This document shows positions 37,162 to 49,600 of a stretch of DNA of 64,000 bases, piece by piece (within the stretch, counting starts at the first letter, position 1; each line of letters begins with the position of its first letter). The stretch is from Embiotoca jacksoni (lineage: Eukaryota > Chordata > Actinopteri > Embiotocidae): positions 5,844,001-5,908,000 of the forward strand of contig JAKOON010000006.1 of assembly GCA_022577435.1 (NCBI GenBank). Direction: 5' to 3'. The notes under the pieces are model-generated. The model was not told where the DNA came from. It was given only the letters and a program-made list of their open reading frames with translations, and made no database searches. Both the position numbers and the translations under genes were made by a program.

Positions 37162-38001
37162 GTAACCCATAATTATTGAAACACTGCAGTCTTAATATGG
37201 AAGACTTAATACAAGGGTCGATCAGAAACTTTAGAGACTGCTCCTGTTGTGCGTGAAAGCTAAGAAGCCCAGCAACATGCACAGAGCAGGGGGAAGCTAT
37301 GACCCATGTGAGTAGGTACTCCGAGGTTTGTTACTTGATCATCATCAGCGCATGAGTTACAAGTTTTTTTGAACACTGATCCAGGGCATCTACTCTTTCT
37401 CCATGCACCTCAACTTTGAGCAGAGAGCGCACATCAACGTTTGTGTCAAGTTTTTGGTGAACAGAAAAAGGTCACGGAGTAAAATCCAGTGAGTAGGAGC
37501 ATTTTCATCACGCTATGAGCAGGCGCAACCCCACAAATGTGATTAAAACCCCACCTGGTTGCGCGCCTGACTGAAATGCATCAATTTGGGTCTTGGACAG
37601 TGCTGCTCTGCCGCTCTGGAAACACAAGTGCCACTAAAAAGACCTGGCCTGGCTCATTGCTTCATCGCCGTAGGCTTTTGGATATATTTCAAGGGTTTCC
37701 GTTGCCGTTTTCCTGAGTTCGACACACAATTTGATGTGCGCCCTCTGGTCATGTCCACGGGAGATTGTAGATGCACCGGACAAGTGCTCAGAAAAAGGTG
37801 TATAACTCAGGTACTGATGATGATCAAGCAATTAAACTTAGAATACTAACTCAAGTGGTTTATAGTTTCCCCCTACCCAGTGCATGTCACGGTGCTACAT
37901 ATTGTTCACATGCAGCAGGACCAGTCTTGGAACTTTTTGATCATCCTTTGTAGTAAGTCTTCCATATTGAGACCCTGGTGTTTTATTAACTGTGGGGTTA
38001 T
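37162..38001. mobile_element. Fold-back mariner derivative: two 5' ends head to head
   Basis: The left arm (about 37162-37480) and the right arm (about 37690-38001) are inverted copies of one another. Landmarks match in order. AATATGGAAGACTTAATACA at 37193 matches the reverse complement of the right arm, CAATATGGAAGACTTACTAC. GATCAGAAACTTTAGAGACT matches GATCAAAAAGTTCCAAGACT. CTTGATCATCATCAGCGCAT matches CTTGATCATCATCAGTACCT. AGAGCGCACATCAACG matches AGGGCGCACATCAAAT. Both arms run from the same terminus into the start of a mariner transposase, on opposite strands. The unmatched centre of about 210 bp contains a small palindrome, AGGCGCAACC and GGTTGCGCGCCT. Arms are diverged, so the structure is not recent. 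Confidence 0.82.
37600..37753 (-). pseudogene. Mariner transposase N-terminal fragment
   Basis: Read on the minus strand from 37753, the frame gives DQRAHIKLCVELRKTATETL, then a YGDEAMSQARSF segment, an in-frame TAG at 37634-37636, and WHLCFQSGRAA beyond it. This corresponds to the first helix-turn-helix of mariner transposases, where family members carry QRxxIKF, TATET, AYGDE and FEWHxRFxxGR motifs. After about 37600 the similarity ends. The catalytic aspartate triad is absent, so no active enzyme is possible. The plus strand of the left arm repeats FEQRAHINVCVK at 37415-37450. Confidence 0.8.
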
Positions 38002-40910
38002 AATGTTAGAAACAAGGCTTCAGACAATCTTGTCCTTTTTTTTTTTTTTTTTTATGGTTAGCTCCAATAAATACTGTCTTTGATTAAGTGTTAATCACCA
38101 TCACATTGTAGGAGAGTGACTAAGTATCTCCCCAAAAATCACATTTACCTCATTTGTATTTGGTGTGACAGAAATATTAGGGGAAACGGGAACAAGACTA
38201 CTGAGTGCTTGCATATACGTATGGCCGACGGCTATACGACAGTTCTGACATCGACATTCCTTTTTGTATCACGTATTCAGTTTGGGGTTTGCACATCCAA
38301 TTTGCTCACGGTTCATTTGACTAACGATGACCACGTCTTTTCAAATGTATCTTTATTTTGATTGTAACCTCATAATTCTGAAATTCGGCTGCAACTACCC
38401 AAGTAAAACATGCATACAGACATGACTAATGTAATTTGATTGGTTGACAGAAAAAAAGGAAATATATGGAGACAAGTTCATAGTTTTGGAGAAAAAGTTT
38501 CATATTATTAATTACTCAACTCATACAGTGGAATACTATCCATACAGCTCTTAGCATGGCATGACTTACCTCAAAAATATGTATAACTTTGAGTATATGA
38601 AAGAAAATGTCTTTTGTAGGTTTTACAATTATTTATCTTTGTTCACTCACAAAGTGTTAGCCCTGGGGTCAATACAATGATTTTAAAAAGTAACAGTGAA
38701 AGCCATAATATTATTTTTATGAAGAGTTTAACTGAAATCCTGAGATTAACTTCTCTTTTTTTTTTAGGTGTTCCCAGCTCTTGTACCTATAATTTTTGTT
38801 TAATAAAAAATATTAAACATACCAGGAATCCACCCCCCTCCAAAACAAAAAGATTACCATAGAGTACCAACAATGAATCTGTTTGTTGTAGGTCACGTGT
38901 TTCAGCTCACAAGAGTCATTAGGTTGCACATGTATTGAAGGGACGAGTCAAAAATACAAAGCACCTCTCATGAGAAGGAAAGTGAAAGAAAGTGTTCCCA
39001 TCACAGAGGAATTTGAAGTCAGGTGGGAAAAACGATTCATCTTGGCTTTCACTGATGAATCCCCAGATTTGTGGCAGCAAAAGACATAACCATTATTCTT
39101 CCTTCATTCTCCAGTTAACATGATGTATTACGCAGGCAGGGGACAGTAACTGAGCCCTGTGTGTTTCATTAAGAATGAAACATGGAGTTTGACTTTGTCC
39201 GTGAATTATAGTAAAAGACGGAATTTCTAGAATCATGGTATTGTTGAATCATTGAGCACGTAATGTAGGAAACATCACGGTCAATGTATGGAAGTCATTT
39301 GCTTCATAAAATGTCTGAAAATGGAGAAAAATGTCCATATTTCTGAGCGGCCAAAATGACATCATCAAATGTTCTATTTTGTCCCACCGGCAGTCCCAAA
39401 CTAAATGTAAGGAATGGTGAAAGTCGATTTCTTCAAATTAGAACTGTAAAGTCAGAGTGGAGTGCAGCATTTATTAGTAAAACGATTATTGAATACTACA
39501 GACAATAGTTAATGATGCATGCTGTCCAATAACTGACATTAATAGCAGAGATACGTTATATATGGTATATTTTACAAATTAATTATACAAATATTTTCTT
39601 AAAGATGTTCTCATAGATATGTTCTAATATTCTAACCTCTGTCATGTTTTACTTTCATATTGCTGTATTTTTCTACCTTAAACTCACAAATGATACAACA
39701 GACTTTGAGTTTATTTTGCTTTGACGTTTTCTGTTTTTAAAATTATGCTCTAATTAATCATTTCCTGAAGCCTGTTTTTGGATATCTCTTACAGTTTTGG
39801 TTTGGACATTGCCTATTAGCCACTTATGATCAGTGTGTTATTGTTGAACCCACACTCTGTTATGCATTAGAAAAACCTCTAAAGCCGAGCAGTTCACCTA
39901 CAATAGGTCATGTTGACATAAAATATTCCGCATACATACAATTTGGTTCCTGTTGTCTCTTGTCAACTACTATGAAAATGTACTGTTTAAGGGAATGTCA
40001 TTTACGGCGTTTGCAGCAAATGTTTTTTATTAGGTGGCGGTGGTAGATGTGGCAAATGTGCATACCTGTGATTCTAGCTGGATGTACACCAATAGTCTGG
40101 AAGTAATTTCAATCGTGGATTGAAAATGAAAACCAACAACAACAAAAAAAAAAATCACAAAATCCTATTACATGTCAGAATTATTCTTCCCCATTCACAC
40201 ATGATAGGAGAGTTTACCCAGAAATATTAAATAATGACTTTCAGACTAAGAATAAACAAGACTTGTGACACTGTCTAGACTGAACAATATGAAATCCCAT
40301 CTGATAAGGTCTTAAACTAAGTTTAAAGGCAACATGTGCTGATCTCAGAAGAATACTTTGGGCTGGCACAGGGTAATTTATCAGCAGACATACTATTGCA
40401 GAGAAATATACTGTGTAAACAAGCCACCGTCACGAGTTAGACTGGAAACATAAATGCATTTTTTTCCTCATACATACATTATTTTGTAATTACTAACAGT
40501 CCATGTAAAGAAAAAAACAATTCCAGCAGTTACTGTTGAATGGTCAGTGTCTTCTAAGGTCTGAAGAGGCTTGGTGATGCAAGAGTTGACAATGCTCATT
40601 AAGATAATTTGGTCTTTAAAGACAAGGAAGTCATGGTATCTCTGCAGGCCAGCTGGATTAATAAGGGTGATTAAATGTCTGCTCTTCATGTGCCACAAAA
40701 AAAAAGAAATTAGCACAAGACAAAGAACTCCACAGGCGTCACTTATCTCCTGGCTGTCTATATGACATTCTCAGTAAACACACTCGTGTAAATTTTGTTT
40801 ATATATACACATATAAAAGCATGTGCATTGCAGCATTTACAGAATTATATACCTCAAAGGAAACGGAGCCAAAACAATAAATTAGGAATAAATCACTTTC
40901 ACCAAAAAGT
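38002..40910. other. Unique noncoding DNA
   Basis: No gene is supported. A run of 19 T lies at 38036-38054, just outside the fold-back element. No other repeat was recognised. Confidence 0.5.
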
Positions 40911-41160
40911 AAATGTTTCCTAAATGCCTCACAAGTAATCAGCAGATGCCTGTACACAGACAAGCCTTCCTTCCTCCGTTTCTGCAGTGCAACACAGACT
41001 AAAAAATATTTTGAAAAGGGTGAAACTAAAATGAAACAACGTGATTTAATCTGCATGGCTTAAACACCCAAGTTGCTAGATATGGGAAACGCTGTGGCTC
41101 ACTGACTCTATTGAAATGTCCTACTTCGTAAACGTAGTTATGGTTATGTGTTTTAAAGTG
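40911..41160 (+). repeat. Unnamed dispersed repeat, copy 1
   Basis: This segment and 46420-46697 share blocks in the same order: GTTTCCTAAATGCCTCACAA here against GTTCCCTAAATGCCTCACAT there, ATCAGCAGATGCC against ATCAGTAGACGCC, CACCCAAGT in both, CTCACTGACTCTATTGAAAT against CTCAATGACTCTGATAAGAT, and GTGTTTTAAAGTG against GCGTTTTAAAACG. They are clearly homologous but diverged. No coding capacity was seen and I do not recognise the family. Confidence 0.7.
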
Positions 41161-43047
41161 TTTACTTTACTTATTTTATATCTATAACCATGTTAGTGTG
41201 TATGTAGCCACGTTATTGAAATTTGGTACTGAATGATATGAAAGTATGAAAGTTCAGTACTGAGCCTAAGTTAAGATAAATAATGTTGTTTTTTTGTTTA
41301 AATGTTTTAAAGTGTCTAATCTTCAAAGAAGACAGCACTGGACCAATTTTTGCTTATTTTTGCAAACATAGCCTTTTTTGTATTTGTAATAGATATGTGA
41401 AACTGTTCTATTAAACAGAGGCAGAAAACCATATTCTACACAGCTACAAAACACATAATTAACATATTAGTATGTCTACCCATCTAAAATGACAACAGAA
41501 ATCTCCCAAGCAGCAGACTGAATACTGAGGAATTTCTTAAACAAGTTTTTTGTCCAGCCCAATTCACTAAAAACAATGTTAAGACAAAAGCAGTAGGAGC
41601 AAGCTCAACCTTTAACATTTATGAGTCACAATATGTGAAGCTCTGTCTCACCTTACTTACAACTTGATCTAGTTTCTCCTGTCTGTCTTCTGACAAGGTG
41701 ACAATGCTGGCAAAACTTGTAACATTCATCCATTTGACCTTTTCTAAACTCATCTTATTTTTAGGTGAACAAAAAGCAAGGCCCCTCAGGGGATAGCATT
41801 TACATCAAGAGAGTCTGACAAATGAAACTGTCCCGAGGAGCCGGGTAGATGAGGAGCAGTAAAGTTTTTGTAAGCTCTCCCTCTATCCTTTCTGTCACAG
41901 ATCCCTGAAGCATGCATGCATTTGGAGTGTCTAAGCCAGCCTTCCGGTTAGTGAGGGACCTCGAATTCTCCTCATAATTTTACACTAAAAGGTATGATAG
42001 ATATTTTTAATTACAGATCACATCCAGAGGAAATCATGTACTGTGGGAAATACTCCCTTGAATTTATACTAAATAAGTCAAGGCAAGCTCACTAATTTAA
42101 CAAGAAGTGCCTCTCATGCAATAAGCATGATGCATTTCTTTATCTCTGAGCCTTTTAGGGGAAAATGTGCCATGAAGTTAAGAGTGTTTTATGAAAATGT
42201 GTTTTGAAAACTGTGAAAACACAGACATGTAGTAATAAATGCCCACTTAAAGTGCAACAAAAAGTCAGCATCACCCTTAGGTCATTTGCAAAGCACTTGG
42301 CTTTTAAGTTTAATTATAGACTGGAAAACAAGGTAGCCAGCAGGAACCAGAATAAAGTGATACCCAGTTTTTATCACAGTTTCCTCTTAGACAACCCACC
42401 AACACATTCTCCTTTGCATTACAGTTCAATGAAAAAAATTGATATCAAAGCTGTAAAGGACAACTGTCATTTCAAGTATTCTGCATGTCTGCCTCGATGG
42501 ATCGAAACACAGAATTACATCCTACTTCATAGAATTATGATACACAATATATTTTATAGAAATGCTTGTAAGGTCGGGATTACACATACAACAATGGACC
42601 TGTCTTTTCATGATTTGTGTTTCGGTATTACAAATAGAAATACAGAAGATTATATATTCTGATACTAGTTTTTGCATTTATATTTTCCACAATGCTTTGA
42701 ACATATGCTGCCGTCAGATATGGCCCTGTTTACTGTGCTGCCAAGAGCTCATGTAAACGTCCGCCTCATGTCGTATTCAAAACCTGTGACCTCAGAATTT
42801 TCTGAAAGGTCAGAATTCAAAATTGTGGAGGCCCTGGAAGTTATTTTTTTTTTTTGATGGTATAAGTTAATATATTAAAATTGTTGTTGTTGATGTTGTT
42901 TTCTTTGTAATTGCATAATGTCTGGGGAAAATGTAGACTCTTCCAATGGCTCCATCCTTTCCCGCTGTCATTACACCTTTGCATTTCCTGCCTGCTAGCT
43001 TGCTAAACTGTTAGCCTCTGTGGCTTCCAGACACCGTCCACGTTGCC

Positions 43048-43060
43048 GTTGTCTAGCAAC
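43048..43060. promoter_or_regulatory. Possible RFX X-box
   Basis: GTTGTCTAGCAAC is close to the imperfect palindrome bound by RFX factors (GTTGCC, short spacer, GGCAAC) and is preceded by a further GTTGCC half-site at 43042-43047. It lies in a GC-richer patch at about 42955-43065. The match is by eye and function is inferred. Confidence 0.2.
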
Positions 43061-43341
43061 AGTGTTCTCATGACATAACCACTAGAATACAAAGCAGACA
43101 GTGCACACATCTTCCCATGTCAAAACCATGAGCTCATGAGTTACATTCCAATACTTTTGTAGTTTTGTTGGAAGTAATTGTTCTGTGTGCTCAGACATAA
43201 CACGAGTTAACCTTTAGAGGTGGCGTGATTACATTGTCACTGTAAAATACAGCATAAATCATACAGAATCAAGAAAATATGTGATTAGATGTGAATTTGG
43301 CCAGTGTAATGTGACTTGATGGGCAGAGACCTTCTTCAGGG

Positions 43342-43362
43342 AAAAAAAAAAAAAAAAAAAAA
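43342..43362. repeat. Poly-A run, 21 bases
   Basis: A pure A tract following CTTCTTCAGGG. No SINE body or target duplication is visible. Confidence 0.9.
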
Positions 43363-46239
43363 GTGCTCTTATCCCAAGGTCTTAATGAACATACTAGACA
43401 ATAAGGAGAAGGAGAAAGATTAGAGGAAAATAACATAACTCGAGTCTCTGAGAGTGAGAGAGACAGTGAGAGAGAGTTTGAGGCTGAGCTGCCACATGTA
43501 CAGGATCAGTACAGGGTCAATGTATTCACTGCTGGTTAGCTCACAGCTAATGCCAGTAGCAGTTGTTTTGCTGTACGTCACAAAAAAAGCTAAATGTCAT
43601 AACATAATCCAAAAAAGTTTTATAAACATCCACATTTTAATCGAGATATACAGCTCTGTAAATGTCCTCTATCATACAAGTATGTCTGCATTTCTCTGGA
43701 TTTCTAATATCTTTCAGAATTGTTTTTAATTTTATTATAAAAGGTGGACTACCTCTGTTTACAAATTAATGTCTTCCATCTCTCTTCGGTTAATGCAATT
43801 ACAGTAGTGATAAAAAATAATAAGCCAAACGGATGGTATCTGAAATATGATCTAAAATAAAGACTTGTGGGTGAGCATCTATTGACTGTGCCCATAATCT
43901 TTGTCCTCACAGCAATAGTTACTATGATATATTATCCAGATAGGCAGACAGATAAGCATGTACATACAGTAGATAAAATACTGCAGAGATGTTTTTTTTT
44001 TCCATTGATTTAAGACAAACTGGCACAGTGATGTGTGGTTCACTGCACAACTTGTCTGAAACTCTGAAAGGCTCATAATTAAAATGTATATGTTTCATCT
44101 TTTTATGTTATTGCACCTTTAGCCGACATCTGAGAGAAGACACATCTTTGGACATCTTGTGGAAAAGGTCGTAGTGGCACCAGGAGAGTTCCCATTTTGG
44201 TTTCACGGTTTTGCCTTTGTGCTGACTCAGAACATGGCAAATTTAAAGTGCTTCCATTTTTAAGAGAGGAACTAAGAGAGAAGGCTGTGGAGGTAGAGAA
44301 GCTCTTCTGAAATTAGGGTTCACACCTTGACAATGAGTCATAGCTGACATGGTCACAGAGCTGTATTTTTTTTTGCATTTGCACCTCATGGGTTTTCATT
44401 CATTAGTTCATCAATTTGTTCACTTGTTTGTTTGTGTAATAGCACTTCAGTAATTTGTTTGTTATCGTTTGTGCATGTGAAAAGCCCAATTTGCATAAAA
44501 TCTATTGAAGTTACAAGGACTACACTAAACAAGCTTGAATTTGGTATAATACACCAATCTGGTGTGAGCTAACTTTGCAAAGGGAGGGCTCTCCCTGAAT
44601 GGCCCGACGGATCAGATCGGCCATAAGAGACCACGAGTACTCCATTCAGTTTTACTAATCCATTATATATGCAATGCAAATCAACATCACAAAGACCATG
44701 GCTTAATCTGTTTTTGTAATGCACAAGTTGAGAGCACAAATCAGGAGAATGACTGGCTGTTGGTGGGGAAAAAGGTCAGAAATTAAAATAATAGAAGCAA
44801 AACACGGACAAAAGGGGGTTTTAATTAGAGTCTGACTCAAAGCAATAAGCACCTTTGAATTTGTTATTGTGGCATAATGTTTATTAATGTGTTTATTCCC
44901 TGGTTTAAACACCACATCATGCACACTGATTATTATATCAAAGAGGGACAGACATCTGGAACTCAGTTCAAGCTGTATTCCTCTTCTACAGCACAGACTA
45001 GTGGAGATGAGGTGTTAGTTATGCTCGAAAAAATTAAAAAGATATTGCGGATTAAGGAACAACAACGTATAAATGTTTAAATATTGGTTACATTTAAAGG
45101 ATATGGCAATAAGCAGCAAAATAAGAGTGATGGTCTTATTAATTATTAAGCCACATACTATAAGTCATGGAATGCAGGTATTCACCTATTTTACAGCTTT
45201 GGATAATTTGATGTTCAAGTTCCTTCTGAATAGTGCTGTATTCCATCACACTTGCCCACACAGCGATACTGAATCAGGCATTCTGCCAGTGTCAGCATTG
45301 AACCAGATGACTGACTCCTATCTAATGGAAGCATCACTTTCAAAACAAACTCAATACACACCACCCCTCTGGGACCCCCCTCCATACAAAAAGGAAATAG
45401 CTGCCTAAAAATCTACAGGGATACCCATTCAGATGCCCCTTTGGTTGAATATATAGTCTGATCGACTATGGCAGCCTGTATATTTCTTTACTTCAGGCTT
45501 GGCCCCAGCATGGGAGATTGATATCCACTGAATATAATAGAGGCAGGATAAGCTATTCAGAATCCCTGTAAGGATTGTGATGGAGTGTCTAAACAATAAG
45601 TAACCAAATGGGATTCATGAAAGTCTTGCAATTTGGACTTGCCAATTTACAGCACTGTGTAGAATATCAGATGACTCCCCGTACGCAATATGTGTAAGAA
45701 GAAACATTAACTGTCAACACACTGACTGTAGATTCAGGGCCTGTCTTTTAATGCTTATGTTTAACAGAAAACACAATCTGACACTTGCCACAATACATTT
45801 GCAGCATCTTTTTAGACCGTGTGACCAAAACACTGACCTCATCGGAACCCTAAAGTAACCAATATTTTAAGTCTAATTTATATTCAAACATATAACGCAA
45901 TGACACATACTCAGTCAGCAACAAGATCCAATTCAATAAACTGGCATGTTCAGAAAAATTTGAACACACTAGTCAAATGTCAGCGAGACTTGCTTAACTT
46001 CCTCACATAAATCGCATAATATGATCAAAAAATCTGATAAACTCTGATGTTTAAACTGCTCCTTTAAAAAAAAAAAAAATAGCAAGTTTGCTCACTAAAG
46101 AATTTATTTCTGAGCAAGATTAAGACACACCAGTAGTGTACACCCCTTGCTATATATATTGCAAATGCTTACATTTGGACATTTTTCTACACTGCCACCT
46201 ATACTAGTTCCTGAATGACACTTTTTTTGGATAGCAACA

Positions 46240-46272
<33 letters not shown>

Positions 46273-46277
46273 TTTTT
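46240..46277. repeat. (TA)n followed by poly-T
   Basis: About seven TA units run into 23 T. The minus-strand frame 46104-46301 is largely this tract. Confidence 0.93.
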
Positions 46278-46369
46278 AAGAAAAAGAAAATGTATACACA
46301 TAACAGTACAAATCTTTAGTTTGGATGCACTTCAGAAGAGGAGATAATACCTCAGGTTATCTTCTATAG

Positions 46370-46697
46370 ATGTCCCCTAAACGTCTCACATGCAAGCTAT
46401 TGCTGGACGCTGCAGTCTACCAATGTTCCCTAAATGCCTCACATGTTATCAGTAGACGCCTCCTGTTACTGCAGCACACACAACTCAAACAGCTGTGTGG
46501 CCAAAAATGGGTTCAAAAAGAGAGCAATAAGGAATTCTAATGTATGATTTATTTAAATCAGTTGAAAGTGTCTGATTTTATTTATATGTGCAGACCACCC
46601 AAGTAAAGGCTATGCAAAGTAAATGCTATATTTGCTCAATGACTCTGATAAGATTTACTCCTTCATAAAAGTAGCAAAAGGTATGCGTTTTAAAACG
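46370..46697 (+). repeat. Unnamed dispersed repeat, copy 2, with internal duplication
   Basis: The segment 46420-46697 is homologous to 40911-41160 (blocks listed there). This copy has an extra, diverged tandem motif upstream: ATGTCCCCTAAACGTCTCAC at 46370, with GGACGCT at 46405, mirrors ATGTTCCCTAAATGCCTCAC at 46423, with AGACGCC at 46453. The motif is therefore duplicated at about 53-bp spacing. No protein is encoded. Confidence 0.7.
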
Positions 46698-49600
46698 AAA
46701 ACAGCCTTGGTATCAACATTTTTAAAGATAGAAATAGCATGATGAAAGCAATTGGGTGTGTGCTATTGAATTCGGGGCCCAGCTCTACCACTACCACACC
46801 CTGTGAGATAAAGACCTGGAAATCACTCAATCAGAAGTCGGCAGCAGCTAAAACTTGTGAAAACTAGTAGTATTGATAAATATGTACAGCTTCTCATCAA
46901 ACATGGATTAAAAACATAGAAGTGGGCTGAAACATGTCATATCCACAGCAAAAACACAAAGTACTAGATGACTGTAATGCGCAGTACATTTTGATGAACA
47001 CTGAGTAAGTCCCTTTTAGAGATCAAAAGAGAGCTGACAACATATTCTACGTGCACCGGTGAATTGTTTTCTACACAAGACTGCATTTGTTTTTTCTCTG
47101 AAAATCATGATTAAATGTGGTATTTTCCATCCAACCCAATCAATGGTTAAACCTCAATAACCACTGTCAGCTTCCACCGAGCACCATGGCCCAACATGTG
47201 CTTACCAAACAGCAAAGCATTGATCATAAAACCTTACTGCTGAATTTCTCATTAAATCAGCCATAAATATTAGGCACTAAGTGAGGGAGCTTCTTTTTTT
47301 CCTTTCTTTTAGTTCCCCTCTCTATGTACATGACAATCTACCATGTTATCAAAACCAGAGCCCTGAGTATATCCGATTTTTTTTTTTTTCATAGCGAAAA
47401 CTAGATTGCCCTCTTCTCGATGTCTAACCCTTTTCTGAGTACATTTTAACTTGATTAGCACGAAAAAAGGAGCAATTAAGAAACACAAGTCACTTGTAAA
47501 CACTGTTACAGGCAATCTGATTCCTTTGTTTAAGGCTGCTGTCTCTGGTGTAACTGTGAGCTAATCAGAGTCACTGTGACCTTTAAAAAAATAGCAGATT
47601 TACACAAAGTTTCCCTCCTGTGAGGAAGCAGTATTTTTACATAATTTAGAAGCATCTTAAATGGAGCAGAAAATTACTGTCGAGAAGTTTCCAAAAAGTT
47701 TTATACAACTGAACTTAGCAAAGAGTAACATGACAGTGTTCAGGATGTGCTCGCTAAACTCATTCTATCCGGCCATCGCTGCTTTAATACATTCCCACTC
47801 TGCAAACCAACAAAACAACATTATCATCTTCTTGGTGTTGACAAGGTTATTGATGGGACACATACATGTCATGAATGTTGTATGAGATTGTTTGCTCCAA
47901 ACTGGCCCCTCAGATTTCACCCTCTTGGAAAGACCGGGGGTGTTTACGAGGAAAATACCCTCACAAGAAGAAGGAGCACTTTTCTGTTCGTTTTGTGATT
48001 GTGAGTTTTGGGCACTTTTTATTTCATGTGCGGCAAAGTAAGGAACATCACTAGAAAACGCTTTTCATCTCTGAGGATTACACGAACACGATGAGCTCAG
48101 CACCCCCCAAAAAAGTTTTTTTTCCAGTGAACAAATGGGGCTTCAGCTCTTGAGGAAATAGAGCTTTTAATTTTAGAGGTCACTACAGTTCTCAATTGTC
48201 TCGATTCATTCTTTAAGAGACACTACCAAAACCAAAAATAAGTTCTGCCTGCCACTGTAATTTAACAGCGTGATGTTGGTTATGTTTCCCACTTGTAGAA
48301 ATGTCATATGTTTACAGCGTATTTCAAATTATTCTGAAGGCATAACTTTCTGTAGAAAAATGAGACAATCCCAGCGGAAATTGGTGCAGCATGAGCCGCT
48401 TCCAGCTCTGACATCTCCGAGAGCAGAATTTAGATTGAGGAAGTTGTGTGATCTACTTTGCAGACATTTCGTTTAATGTTGTGAGATTCAAGTGCTTATG
48501 ATGGATCTCTAACACCACACAGAGCATACTTGTGAAATAGAAAAAAAATTTTTTTCAGGAATAAGACTTTTTTTTAATAAAAATGTCAACAACCAAAACA
48601 ACAACGCACCTACCACTCGCTCTGTTTTCCGGTGCTTTTGCCCGTGACACATTAACAGTTTGTTAAATAATAAATTAATGAGTTGGCTCACTACCTCTGA
48701 TATAAATAAACAGGTGAAATGATGGATGAACAGATACATGACTGAAAAATACACTTACCTGTTAGGGTGATTACAGAGTTCATATCACACAGCACATGTG
48801 GGAAAAAGAAAAAGAAATAGTTAATTCCATTATTCTCTTTACTGACAGTCACATGATCCAAATGTAGGAGGTAAAATTAATGACTGCCACCAGGAACATC
48901 AAAAGCGAAGGCAGAGAGGGAAATGTATTCTTACATTTGGTGAGTGAAATTTTAATTATAGCTCCAAAAGAGTTTGCGTTGTGAAACCTGAAGACCTTTC
49001 TGAATTAAGGATGTTTTAATTACTCAGATGAATGTTCTAAATTGATATCCAAAATTGATTGGTCCATATCAAAGCATTTTGGTTTAAATGTTCTACATGA
49101 AAATGATTCCATTAACATGTATGCGTAATATAAATTGAGGAATCACAGCACATAATGATTGAAACATATTGCATGTTCTGCATAAGCACAAACAAAAGGA
49201 CGTCTCTGTTCAAGATGGGAAATAAAGGCAACATTATGCTTTTTAGTGTCTAACCTGAAAAAAAAAAATAATTTTGAATTTCCGCTATAAAAAAAAGTGT
49301 ATATTTACTAATTCTCTTATTCAAATGCTATGTATAATGTACATGTATAATTGGATAAAGAGAAATGACTCAATATGAAATTAAATGGTATAAGAGTATA
49401 AAGACAGCAGTTCATCAAAATCAAAGCCTGATGTGCCCACACATGACAGAACAAGATGTCTTCAAACCCCATATATTCTGACTCAATTTACTGACAGTAA
49501 ATGAGAATTTTAAGGTAACAGCACTACTGTGAACCGCTTCCCACAGCGTAGCTGGAAATTCTCTCAGATTTTGCAAAATATGTGAAATGTCCTGGAGGAA

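Larger units (their letters stand above)
41161..46369. other. Long unique noncoding stretch
   Basis: No gene is supported. A 152-codon plus-strand frame (42204-42662) opens with TTG, has no recognisable domain and is best read as chance in AT-rich DNA. Simple tracts include a poly-A run at 43342-43362. An X-box-like site is listed at 43048. Confidence 0.5.

Noticed and set aside
42204..42662. 152-codon plus-strand frame
   Set aside because: It opens with TTG rather than ATG, is rich in residues favoured by AT-rich DNA, has no recognisable domain and no splice or promoter context. A frame of this length is not surprising in 64 kb.
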